64,000 bases of DNA, taken from NCBI GenBank assembly GCA_002102555.1, contig MCFL01000118.1, positions 1-64,000 of the forward strand, given 5' to 3'. The DNA is from Catenaria anguillulae PL171 (lineage: Eukaryota > Blastocladiomycota > Blastocladiomycetes > Blastocladiales > Catenariaceae). Positions 32,800-43,366 of the stretch are shown here, in pieces. The notes beneath the pieces are model-generated. The model worked only from the letters and a program-made list of their open reading frames with translations, had not been told where the DNA came from and ran no database searches. Positions within the stretch are counted from its first letter, which is position 1. Every line of letters starts with the position of its first letter. The position numbers were made by a program, and so were the translations under genes.

Positions 32800-34349
32800 T
32801 CACTCTTCCACATCCAACAATGCCGGCCACTCTTGCACCTCTCCCTCAAGAGCCTCCTGCTCGTCCTCCGTCTCCGCCTCACCTTCTTGGCCACCGCTCT
32901 GCTCGACAACCCCCACCGCGCCCAACGCCTGATCGACCCATTCGCCCAAACTTAACCTACCCAAGCCATCCAATGGATCGTCAAATATCGACAATGAACT
33001 AAGGGAACACAAACTCGACACGGATCCGCCCGTCAAGTGCCTCTGGCGCCTGGCCTCGTGGTCGTCGGGATCGTGGTGCAAGAACAAGGACGACGAGGAC
33101 GACGGAATGGCGCCAGATCGCGTGCGCGAGCGCGAGTGTGTGCCGCTGTTGTTGTTTGTGCGGGAAATGGGTGTGGATGACGAGGTTGACGAAAGCAAGG
33201 ACGCAGGAGAGGCGAGATATAAGGCTGAGGTGTGGAATGTAGGTGATGTGGGTGTGGATATGAGTTGTGAGGGGCAGCGTGTCGGGTTAGGGAGGACAAC
33301 GGGCAGGCTAAGTTCCATGATGTCGCCTTCATCTTGGAAGCAAAGCGGCCAGGTGAGGGTGAATGGGTTGGCGACACCGAGGCGGTAACGCGGTTTGAAG
33401 TGGAGGTCGATCGTGAGTGTGAGTGGCCGGGATGTGAGCTGAGGACATGAGTTGGGAAAGAAAGCGTCAATGACGGGGCATATGGCGTCGCACACATGGC
33501 AATAATGCAAAAACGAACGCGTGTGATTTCAAAGGGAGGTTGGGACAAAATGATGAGATTGGATGGGTCAGACGCGGACGTGGTGTGGGACGAGGCGGAG
33601 TCGAGGTGAATGTGGACAGACTCGATGCAGCTGGCCAGCAACTGATCTTGACTGAGGGTGTTGTCGCTGATCTGATTGCTTGGCGAAGAAGAGTCGGTGC
33701 GGATAAAAAAAGACCACAAGTGGACATTGGATTTGTTGGCGAGCATGTTCTACAGAACGACCAAAGACAACGAGTCAGACACCCACGCCTGTCAAATCGA
33801 CAGCCACAGTGTAGGCTCGTGGGTGGAGTGTACCTCAAACACAAACGAGTAGGCATTTCCAATCACCAAATCAAGCATTCTGGCCGACCCAGACTCGAAC
33901 GCGACAACATCCGGCATATCCAACCTTTCCAAGATGACAGGACGGGGATACCGCCGGCTAATGTCATTCTCGACAGCTTGGTCATGGACCAGATCGTTCC
34001 AGTCAATAGGCTCTCGACATAGTGGACACTGGCAAGTGGCATCATGCGCCGGTGAATCTGGAGGCGGTGCCGCTGGGACGCCCGAGAACAGTATGGCGAG
34101 GCAAGGCGCGCAAAAGGTGTGGCCACAGGCGGTGCGCAGCGGCGTGGCGAGGAGGTGGAAGCATATTGGGCACAGGTGTGCCGAGTCGAAGACGAGGTCA
34201 GCATCGCCGTGGGTGGAGGCAGGCAGCAGATTGAGCGAGCCGATTTGGCCTGCAAGATGGTAGCGAGGTGGGGACGCGGGTGGCGTGTGCAGGCGGGACA
34301 TGGTAGGCGAGGGCGAGTGTGCGCCAGACCCAGACCGACGACGGTTCAT
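32800..34349 (-). CDS. RING finger-YEATS domain fusion protein
   Basis: Three exons, 34349-33834, 33749-33519 and 33438-32800, give 461 residues. A C3HC4 RING occupies residues 60-111 (Cys60, Cys63, Cys75, His77, Cys80, Cys83, then CPLC at 108-111), with a 24-residue loop before the last pair. It predicts an E3 ubiquitin ligase. Residues 157-290 follow the YEATS pattern. IGNAYSFVFE precedes a short insert. HLWSFFIRTD matches the family His-x-Trp-x3-Val-Arg strand. SVHIHLD matches the next strand. SQPPFEITR aligns with PPYxVxE, and RPLTLTIDLHF aligns in length with the GW/YxxF-x-I-x-I-x-F strand. The Gly-aromatic-x-Gly-Phe loop that contacts acyl-lysine is not conserved. The C-terminal 150 residues are Ser-rich, then acidic. 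RING was read directly; YEATS is by my alignment from memory. Confidence 0.75.
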
Positions 34350-34576
34350 GGTGGCCTTCAGTGTGCTGTGTGCATTGCCTCGAGTCCTTTCTGTGTCGAG
34401 GTTGTCAATACCGTCCTGCTAAGATCACGTGCCATCATTGATTGACTTGCCGCGGCCACAGACGCCGCAGACGCCGCAGACGTTGAGGTTGATGAGGACG
34501 ACGGCTGGCTGATCGTGACGAAACAGAGAGGCTCTCCACGAATGCTTACTCGAGTCAGTTGTATGTACGGACCAAC
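34350..34576. promoter_or_regulatory. 227-base divergent promoter between RING-YEATS and PAAF1
   Basis: The two start codons face away from each other with only 227 bases between them. A repeated GCAGACGCC motif occurs about 34461-34482. No TATA-like element was recognised. Confidence 0.5.
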
Positions 34577-36411
34577 ATGATGATGTCTACGACCAATTCG
34601 ACCACGGCCGCCACCACGACGACCTTCCTGCCCACCGTCACGGTCCAGCACGACTGGCCCCAAGTCGTTGCCGATGTCGCGGCCTCGGGCGCCGGCCACA
34701 AGGAAGCCTTCTGGATCTCGCTCTACCCAACGTCGCCCTCGCTACCCTCGCTCCACGGCTCCATTGTTGTTGCCAACAAGCACGACACGTTCCCCGTCCA
34801 CGTCGCTGGGGGCCACGAGTTTGATGCCAAGCTGATTCACCACAATGTCGACGCCAACGCTCGTCCCGATCCAACCCATTACGCACCTGGCGCCGTCAAG
34901 GCACAGGTCACGATTCGGGAAGAGCAGCACCCGTGGCCGCCCATGACGCTCACCATTCATCCGCCGCGGTTGGCTGTGACGGCAGTTCGGCCGGCACTGG
35001 AGGGCAAGAAGGACGTGGATGCGCGCGAGTTGCGCACAAAGCCGCTTTCGGTTTGTTACACCGTTGACTGCACTTGGCCGCTGGTTATGCGATGTCATTC
35101 ATTCATTCATCGGTTCTTTCTGCGTCGCATGTGTTTAGATCAATTCCGTTGACACTTCGCCCTCGGGCGAACTCATTGCGTACGGCGCTGACAATGGCGT
35201 CATTCGAATCATTGATACCGAGGACGGCACGCTTCGGGTACATACACCTCTATGACTCAAGCAGTTGCGTCGCTTTTCTCACCGCCACGATTTGTGAATT
35301 TGCAGCGAACGCTTCAAGGCCACGTCGGTGATGTGCTCCGTGTGCGCTTCTTCCCCTCGGGCCAGGTTCTGCTCTCCACGTCCAACGATTTGACAGCGCG
35401 CATCTGGTCTGTACTCGATGGGTCGTGTCCGCGCACGTTGAAGGGCCACACGCGCGGTACGCACTTGATTCATCTTGGCTCTGTAACTTGCATGCATGGG
35501 CTTACTTGCATGGCTCCATTCCATTGATTCCAGCCATCACGGATTGCGCCATGCTCGGCCGTGGCAAATCCGTCATCAGTACGTCGCCACGTTTTCTGGC
35601 CTGATCCTTGCAGCCGCGGCTGACTCAAGTGTATGTACCTCAATTTGCAAAGCCACCTCCCGCGACTGCACCGCGCGTATCTGGTTGTGCTCGTCCGGCG
35701 AATGCACGAGCACCATCGACCTGGACCATCCCATTAACCAGCTCGACCTGCTCGACGTGCAAAAGTACAACCCGTCCGAGTTCCCGCAATGTACGCAACA
35801 CCTTCGCGACCTCGAGTCACATAGGATACTCGCTCACACATGAACCATTCACAGGGCACGAATTCGCATCTGACGACGAACGCTACATTGGCGTCTTTGC
35901 CCTGCACTCTGGCCATGTCGTTGGCGTCCACTTGTCGACCAAGCACGTTCAGTTTTCGCTCGCGTACCCGCACGCGGCCAACTCGGTTGCCGTGGTGTCC
36001 GAGCGGCTGGTTGTAGCCGGATACGAAGATGGGAGCGTGATTGCCTGGGATCCAAAGATGCGGTACGCTCATTTTTGGCCCTCTGCTTTCACTTTTGCGC
36101 ATTCTCACCCTTTGCACTCGACAACCAGGCACAAGGTGCGGCACATTCAAGTCTTCAAAACCGCCGTGACCCAAGTGCGCGGGCTGCCTGGGGACTCGGC
36201 GGCCGCGGCGGCAATGCCAACGCGCTTGCTTGTCACGAGCGCCGATGGACTGGTCCAGATTGTTGCGTGGAACGAACGCGAGTGCTGGATTCCGGACGTG
36301 CTGACGGGCGGGGACATGGAGCCCGTGTATGCGGCAAATGTGGCAAGCACGGGGGCAGTGGTGACGGCGGGCAGGGATGGGATTGTTCGGGTCTATCGCA
36401 AGATGGAGTGA
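34577..36411 (+). CDS. PAAF1: PAAF1/Rpn14, WD40 proteasome regulatory-particle chaperone
   Basis: Binds the Rpt ATPases (Rpt6 in yeast) and controls assembly of the 19S base. Seven exons: 34577-35050, 35139-35237, 35306-35456, 35534-35578, 35653-35790, 35855-36062 and 36129-36411, giving 465 residues. The N-terminal domain (HPWPPMTLTIHPPRL) is followed by WD repeats: DTSPSGELIAYGADNGVIRI, LRVRFFPSGQVLLSTSNDLT then ARIW, AITDCAMLGRGKSVIS with SRDCTARIWLC, NSVAVVSERLVVAGYEDGSV and TAGRDGIVRVYRKME at the end. The order and the TLKGHTR-AITD block are characteristic of PAAF1. Five of its six introns begin GTAC. In-frame ATGs at 34577, 34580 and 34583 make the exact start ambiguous by two residues. 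Confidence 0.85.
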
Positions 36412-36713
36412 TGCGATGAATGGCAATGTGGTTCAAGTCTGATCCTGTATGTATGTTTTCGTTGTTTTGTTTGCCTGCGGCCATGCGTGGAAAGTGAGAC
36501 AATCCAGACGGATTGGGCAAAGCGTCTCAGAATTTGCGATCGCTTCTTTGCATCGACCGATCCAAATTGACATGGCAGACGGTTTACACACAAAACCTCA
36601 GCCGAGCCCACTCACCTCTTCATTTGCGCGTCGAGTGTAAGTTCTGGCTCCTCTAGTTCGACCAACAAGGACGCCTGCCACATCGCATCGACATCTCGAC
36701 CCCAACACTCATC

Positions 36714-37888
36714 ATGCCCGCCTCACGTCTCTTCACCCCTGGGCTTCTTCGCACTGCCGCTGGCACGGCCCGCACTGCCACGACCCGCATGCCCGCCGCC
36801 GTGGGGGCCACTGTCGCGTCCACGAAGCAATCGCGCGCGCTCTCGACAAACAAAACCATTGACGAACTCATTTTGGTACGTTCAGTGCCTCACCCTCTCC
36901 CTTGTGCATGCCTGAACCCACTTGACCCACCTTATGCATGGAAACAACAGGACGACCATCGCGAAATATTTGCCCTTTGGCGCGACTTCCAATCCTCGCT
37001 TCCTGCCTCGTCCTCGTCGTCGCACAACCAATCCTCGCCTGGCACATCGCACCAACAATTGGCTGCGCGCCACGGAACTGCGGGTGCATCGGCCGCAACC
37101 AAGCCCAAGGGCAAGGCCGGCTCATCGACGTCGCCGCAATCGTCGACGCTCAGCTATGGCGGCGGGCCCCAGTTTACCACGGGCGATGAAAACACGCGGC
37201 CCGTGGACACGGAGTTTGTGGCGCGCAAGATCCAGGGAACGAACGACAAGAACGACGGTGATGCGGCGCAAGGGGCAAGTATGAAGAGTGTGCATGAGCG
37301 GACAAAGATTGCCAATAGCTTGCTCCGTGCAATCGTGATTCATTCGGTTGCTGAGGAAGTCGGTACGACCCCTCTCTGTCTCACTGTCTTGCTACCGCAC
37401 ACTCGTGCACGATTCCCACTCAACTCTGACTGTTGTTGACGTCTCTTCTCACAGTCGTGTATCCGGAACTGCGCGCCATCCGCGGCGACTCGGCCGTAGA
37501 CAAACTCCTGGCCGACCAACAACAAGTGGAAAACGAATTGTTCGACCTCGACAATATGCCCGTGACCCACCCAGACTTTGTGCCGCGCCTCACAAAGATC
37601 ATGCATGCGCTCGAGCTGCACACGGCCGACGAGGAAAAAGTCGAAATGCCCGAGCTGCGTGCCCGGCTGAACGACGAATGGCTCGTTTCCCTCGGCACAA
37701 GGTTCCAGGCCATCAAGCAGCTGGTGCCGACACGTCCGCATCCCAGTGCACCCACGCAGCCCACGCTCGAGGCGTTGGTCGGCATGATGACGGCGCCCTT
37801 GGATTATTTGAGGGATCGGTTGGACGGGCGCGAGTTTGTCAAGCCATCGAGCGAGGCCATCAAGGAGGAGACTAAGGTGAGGGGCTGA
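36714..37888 (+). CDS. Mitochondrial hemerythrin-domain (HHE) protein
   Basis: Three exons, 36714-36875, 36951-37362 and 37455-37888, give 335 residues. The first 45 residues are Arg/Ala/Thr-rich with no acidic residues until NKTIDELI, a typical presequence. The hemerythrin helices carry the metal ligands DDHREIFALW near residue 55, IVIHSVAEEVVVYPEL near 185, QQQVENEL near 215 and LELHTADEEKVEMPEL near 240. The His and Glu spacing (H...H-x3-E...E...H-x4-E) fits a di-iron HHE_cation-binding domain. A Ser/Thr-rich insert separates helices one and two. Fungal members are poorly characterised; iron, oxygen or redox sensing is known for the fold, and the specific role is unknown. Confidence 0.85.
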
Positions 37889-38613
37889 ATGTGGTTGATT
37901 GGGATTGGCAAGTGCTTCATGTATGTCGGATTGACTAGGTTTGTGTACGGCCAGAGCGACCAGTTGATTCCTCTACTCCTTGATCTCCCATCTTTATTTG
38001 ATATCAAATGTAAGTGTCCACGTCACTTTCAAGAGCCTTCAATTCAAGTGTAAACCGAGAAAGTGATTGCAGTCAGTGAGGCGGATGATTGGCGGGCGAG
38101 GCACGAGTGGGGCGGGATAGGTCAAGGAAATGAAAGAAATCGAGAAGGTCAAAAAGGCAGGAGCGCGGGCAGGACAATGGCGGAGGTGACAACCGCCCAT
38201 TGGCTCCAGAGCAACGACACAAACTCTTGGCGGCGCAGACAAGTAGCAGAAATGAGACAGAAACACTACTACATGATACGAAAAAGAACACAACAAAGAA
38301 GGGGAACACCAACGCAAGGAAAGCGGAGAGGAGCAGACTAGCATATTCCCCCGAATCCAAACGAAGGCAAAAGAGAAACAGGCGACAGGAAAGTGTACAA
38401 AAACGAAGACAAGACAATGTATCCAGACCCATCAAGTGCACACGCCAACGTCATCCCTACACGACAAACAACGAGCAAACAGCGATCCGCCCGTCGCCGT
38501 CATCCAGCCCTCCCATGTCAAAACGCGCGAAACGCAAAACACGACGAGAAAAAAAGGACGAAAGGCGACCAGGAACACCAGCTCACACCAAGCAATCAAC
38601 TTTTTTTTTTTTT
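37889..38613. other. Intergenic 3' flanks of the hemerythrin and PABP genes
   Basis: A-rich and purine-rich on the plus strand from 38200 to 38600. On the minus strand this is the PABP 3' UTR, rich in T and C, beginning with a tract of A. No gene seen. Confidence 0.5.
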
Positions 38614-38615
38614 TT
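38601..38615 (-). repeat. Tract of 15 A (minus strand) spanning the PABP stop codon
   Basis: Fifteen T on the plus strand. In the PABP transcript the last two bases of the TAA stop and the first 13 bases of the 3' UTR form an uninterrupted A tract, a potential binding site for PABP itself. Confidence 0.85.
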
Positions 38616-40775
38616 ACTCTTGTTGGGCCTCGGCCTCCTCGGCAGCCATGTGCTGGCGCACAAGCTCGGCGGCCTCGTCCACCTTGGCGTTCAAGTCGTC
38701 GGCCGACTCGAGCAAATGAAGCACCTCGGTCGTCTCCATCTCGAGCAACATGCCCGTGATCTTGGGGGCGTGCTCGGGCTCGCGGGCGGCAATCAGAGGG
38801 TACAGAGTCTCACCAAGAAGCTGCTTCTGCTCCTCGGGCGACGCGTTGGCCAAAGCCGCGGGCGACAAGGAAGCGGGAAGGAGCGACTGAGCGGCCGGAG
38901 CGGGAGCCTGCGGGGCAGGGACCGGGGCTTGCGGAGCGGGAATGGGAGCTTGCGGGGCATCCATGCCGTCGGGGGCGTTGCGGACCGACGACGTGTACTT
39001 GAAACCCTGCGGGCCGGGGCCAGCCATCGGGGCGCCACGCGGCATGCGGGGTTGGCCGGCACCGCGCATCGGGCCGCCGCGACCACCGCGACCGCCACGC
39101 ATGCCTTGGGGCATACCGGGCATGCCCATCGGGCCGGGAGCACCGCCCATGGGACCCATCGGCGAGTAACCCATCGGCGGGTAGCCCATGGGAGCGCCCA
39201 TCGGGGGAGCACCGGGCCCAGCCGCGGGCCAGCGCGAGCGACCAGCGGGGCCGGCTTGAGGGGGCATGGGTTGCGGGTAGAACGGACGACCAGCAGCACC
39301 GGGGGGAACGGCGCCGGGAGGGAAGTACATGGGGTGCGGGTGAGCGGGGAACATGGCGCCGGGCGGGAGCATCGGGGCGGCACCGGGGCCCATGCGGTAC
39401 ATGTTGGCCTGCTGGCGCTGAGCGTACTGGGCCTCGAGCTGAGCACGACGCTGGTCCTTGCGCTGGGCAAGAGCCACGTACAAGGGCTTGGTGCCGAGAA
39501 TCTTTTGGTTCATCTCCGTGACGGACGCCGTGGCCTCCTCCGGGGTCGAGTAGCACACAAAGCCAAAGCCGCGCGAGACGCCCTTCTCGTCGCGCATGAC
39601 CTTGGCCGAGGTGATGGTACCGAAAGCCGCAAACTCGGCGCGAAGGCGCTCGTCATCGACATCGTCGTCCAAGTTCTTGATGTACACGTTGTTGCCCTGG
39701 TACTTTTGCAAGCGTTCTTGGCGCGCCGACTCGTACTGGCGACGGAGCTCCTCCTCGCGCTCAGCCTTCTTTTGCGCACGCGCAACGTAGAGAGTCATGC
39801 CCTTGACCTCCTTTTCGTTGAGCTGCTCCACAGCGACCTGTGCATCCTCGTGCTTGGTGTAGTTGACAAAACCAAAGCCCTTGGACTTGCCCTCCTCGTC
39901 ACGTTGAATCACGGCCGACACAACGGGACCAAACGCCTCAAACATTTCCTTGAACTCGTCGTCCGTGACCTCCTCGGCCACATTCTTGACGTACAAGTTG
40001 GTGAACTGGGAGCGCTGCTTGGCCAACTCGGCGTCACGCTCGCGCTTGGGCACGTGCAAGCCAACAAACACCTCCTTGTCGTTGAGCAACATGCCGTTGA
40101 CGGCGGCAATGGCGGCATCAGCCGCCTCGCGCGTCTCGTAGTGGACAAAGCCGTAGCCGAGCGACTGGCCGTCGCGCGCAGCAACCTTGCACGACAAGAT
40201 CTTGCCAAACGCGGCAAACGTGTCGTGCAGGGCCTTGTTGTCAATCGACGCGTCCAGGTTCTTGATGAAGATGTTGCCCGTGCCAGACTTGCGCAACGAA
40301 GGGTCACGCTGCGACCACATGATGCGGCAGGTGCGGCCCTTGATGGGCGTGTAGTTGAGTTGCTCGAGGGCACGCTCGCCTATGAATCGCGATACAAATA
40401 CAACTTGCCAGTGAGCAGATCGATGTGCGACAGACCAACACAAAAGCCAAAGGGAAGGGACGGACCATCAGCCTGGTGGTGGAAGTTGACGTAGGCGTAG
40501 CCAAGCGAGCGACGAGTCACGGCATCACGGCACACACGCACCGACGCAACGGGGCCAATCACGTTGAACATTTCAAACAAGAAGGCCTCAGTCACCGAGG
40601 GGTCGAGCTCGCCAACGTAGAGCGACGCCGTAGGTTGCGGCGCAAAGCCGGCCGGGTTGGCGGCGGCGGGAGCAGCAGCGCCGGCGGGGACGGCAGCAGC
40701 GGCTGCGGCGTTGGTGGCGGTGGCCTGGGCGGGAGCCGGGGCGGCAGCAACGACGGTCTGATCTTGGGCCGACAT
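38614..40775 (-). CDS. PAB1: Cytoplasmic poly(A)-binding protein
   Basis: Binds mRNA poly(A) tails and eIF4G, promoting translation and controlling deadenylation. Two exons, 40775-40466 and 40379-38614, give 691 residues. After an Ala-rich leader come four RRMs. RRM1 has [17 protein letters not shown] and [12 protein letters not shown]2 has [16 protein letters not shown] and [12 protein letters not shown]3 has [16 protein letters not shown] and [12 protein letters not shown]4 has [16 protein letters not shown] and [10 protein letters not shown] Pro/Gly/Met-rich linker of about 150 residues follows. The C-terminal PABC (MLLE) domain contains [15 protein letters not shown] and [19 protein letters not shown]. 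The 3' UTR begins with an A tract. It is strongly codon-biased, as expected for an abundant protein. Confidence 0.96.
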
Positions 40776-41620
40776 GATGATGTTTGTTGGGTTTGGAGAT
40801 TGGCGAGGTTTTGAGAAAAACGGCGCAAATCAAGTGAATGAAAGAAAATGGGGATAATGAACTCGGACCAAACGACAAGAAAGGATCGGATTGGCAGAGC
40901 AAGGTTTTTTGAGGAGAAGAAAGGAAGAACGAAAGAAAGAAATGAATGAAGAATGTGGGTTTTTTCTTGGGCGTTATTGAAAATTTTGGGTTTTCCGGGT
41001 TGATTTTTTCGATTTTTTACGAAGCTGAATACAATGACAATACACGCTGGGCGGGCGGTATCGTGGTTGCAGGTTGAAGGGGCGGACGTCGAGGGCAGAA
41101 CGCTGGAGGAGGAGGATTGCAGCACGCTGGTCACGGCCGGCCGGCTGGCTGGCGGTCGTTGCGTGTGCATCAATCAACACACGAAGACTCAACGGAACGC
41201 CTCGTCGGTGTGAGCACACGTGACGCGTATCCATGGACCAACCGACTGCCCAATCCTGGAATCATTGCAGAGACTGTTGCCTCCGCCAGATCCCTCCAGC
41301 TGCAATGATGGCGATCCTGTTTCGCCCGCACAAGCACACTTTTCGTAAACATTGGATAAATAATCCTGAGCTTTTTTGCCCGCAGATATTTATCAGTCCG
41401 TGTGATCGCCTTCGGTAAGTAAGGTTTGTCCACAAGACAAGACTCAAGAAAAGTGGTGTACATGTACTTAAACGACCAGGTGTTCACAAGCAGAGATCAA
41501 GTGTATTGACGATTATTTACAACAGACCGACAAAAACCTGCGACTGCCACAAACAACACCAACAAGCACGAGATGACCCTGAAGGCTTCTTACATTGTCA
41601 AGCGACGACAGCAACAAGAC
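40776..41620. other. PABP promoter region and ribosomal P0 3' flank
   Basis: On the minus strand the PABP leader is pyrimidine-rich between 41010 and 40860 (TTTCTTCTCCTC-like), as seen in transcripts of translation-machinery genes. No gene seen. Confidence 0.45.
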
Positions 41621-42561
41621 TTAGTCGAAGAGATCGAAATCAACATCCTCCTCCTCCTCAGACTCCTCAGCGGCAGCCGGGGCAGCAGCGGCAGCGGCAG
41701 CGGGGGCAGCCGACGAGGCGGCGGGGCAGCGGCAGCGTAGGCATCGGGGTTGTTGATGCGGTCCTTGACGGCATCGGCCAAGGGGAACGACAAGTCGGTG
41801 GCCAAGGCAATGGCGAGCACGTTCTTGTAGCCGTTGATGAGCGAGTGGGGCACCGAGGCGGCAGTGGGCACGCCAATGGCGAGCGACACGGCGGCAACGG
41901 CACGGATACCCTCGACGAGGTGGTTGAGGAGGGTTTCGTCATCAATGTCGAGGACCGACGGGTGGAAGGCGTTGCCGTCGTTGTACACTTGGACAACCGA
42001 CAAACCGTACGTAAAGGGCGAGATGTTCATCATGTTCAACAAGGCAGCCTCCGAGGGACCAACCTTGGAACCGGCCTTGATGAGCGGGAAGTCGGAGGTG
42101 ATTTCGACGGTACCCTTGGTAATCTTGGTCGGGATGCCGAGGGCCTGGAAGAAGGAAGTCTTACCGGGCTCCATACCAGTGTTGCCAGCGGGGACAGTCA
42201 CGTCGAGCGGGGCAAGGGCACCGGCCTTGGCGGGGGCACGGACACGGTCCTCAATGATCTGGTCGCGCATGGTCTTGAGGTCCGAGTTGGTGAAGATGAA
42301 GCCAACGTTGCCCTTGATGTGGGGCAAGATCTTCTCGTAGTTGGGGTTGTCGGCAATCAAGACACGGAGGGCGCGGCGGACCATGGTGTTCTTGCCCATG
42401 AGCACGGCAGCCTCGTTGCGGAGCTTGCGGCGCACATTGTGCATCTGGTTGGAGCCGACATTGTCCACGTTGACAATGAAGATGGACTGGTACGTGTTGA
42501 GGTAGTTCTCGAGCTTTTCGACCCAGATGGTCTTCTTGGTGGAGGCGTCGCCCTTCGACAT
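41621..42561 (-). CDS. RPP0: 60S acidic ribosomal protein P0, one-base frame slip near the C-terminus
   Basis: Base of the ribosomal stalk. Intronless. The protein begins MSKGDASTKKTIWVEKLENY and includes GKNTMVRRALR, FIFTNSDLKTMRDQI, TSFFQALGIPTKITKGTVEI and FTYGLSVVQVYNDG, all in frame. After PDAYAAAAP the frame leaves the expected path. The expected tail, Ala/Pro-rich then EESEEEEDVDFDLFD and a TAA at 41621-41623, is present one frame over. Adding one base to the G4 run (plus strand 41723-41726) would restore it, so the run is probably one base short. The conserved acidic tail recruits P1/P2-bound factors and elongation factors, and its loss would be damaging. I regard this as a consensus error. 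Confidence 0.9.
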
Positions 42562-43366
42562 CTTGATTGACTTGGTTTTTTGGGGGGTAACGGCAAGGCA
42601 ATAGTGCGCGAGGGGTCGTAACGGTGTGTACGGTTTAACGACGGCAGAGAGGGAGTCAACAGACCGTTTGCAGCTGCAGCGGATCAGATCGACGCCTCCC
42701 AACGTGTGTTTGCATTTTGCATCCCTGCGTCGGGCATGACTTGTCATGTGATGCGTTACCACCGTCTGACGCAAGATTTCCAGAAGGAGCGGCGGAATGA
42801 GGGCTGTCGATCTTTGGCTGACGCGACCATCGGAACCCGCACTGGTCAGAGCCGATCGCCAACTTCTTTCTGCTTACTTTCTGGACCTTTGCGCAAATGC
42901 AAATGGAAGCACGTGCGCACGCATGAGCTACTAATCATAAATTCAAGTACCGTTCAAAACTTTGACGCCACCGGCTCCTCATTTGCACTCAGGCCCTCAC
43001 CCTCGCCGACACTCAAGTCTTCCGCTTCCGCCGCCCAGTCTGACGCCCTCTACCCTCTGCGCTCAACCCGCAGCTGCTGCCCCCCCAGTACATCTCTTCA
43101 TTCCGCATTTCACCCGGACCAGACCAGACCAGACCAGACCAGACCAGACCTGCCCGCCATTTATCAGTGCAAGTGTTGCGCCTACCTTCTTGCACCGGCT
43201 GTTGCTTTTGACACACGCACACGCACAGCGTGGTTGAGCAGCACCCATTCGATTCCAACGACAACGACGACCCTTTCGCCACACTTTTGGCCGCATCCAT
43301 CCATCCATCCCATTGTCATCAACTTCCTCTCAGCGTACATACCTCTCAGCTCGCGTGACAATCGCA
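42562..43366. other. Divergent promoter region of P0 and the white-collar-like gene
   Basis: 806 bases with no gene. The half next to the white-collar start is C- and A-rich leader-like sequence with a GACCA tandem repeat and four CATC units at 43299-43312. Confidence 0.45.
43117..43150. repeat. GACCA pentanucleotide tandem repeat
   Basis: Nearly seven copies (34 bases) of GACCA in the probable 5' leader of the white-collar-like gene. Confidence 0.9.

Noticed and set aside
38200-40494. 764-codon open frame on the plus strand
   Set aside because: Antisense to PABP. The opposite strand encodes four complete RRMs and an MLLE domain, and the plus-strand product is low-complexity Arg/Gly/His/Leu.
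41506-42570. 354-codon open frame on the plus strand
   Set aside because: Antisense shadow of ribosomal P0.
41590-42774. 394-residue P0 reading with an Arg/Leu/Pro-rich C-terminus and extended N-terminus
   Set aside because: The tail results from a one-base slip; the family tail lies in another frame. The N-terminal extension precedes the canonical MSKGDASTKK start.
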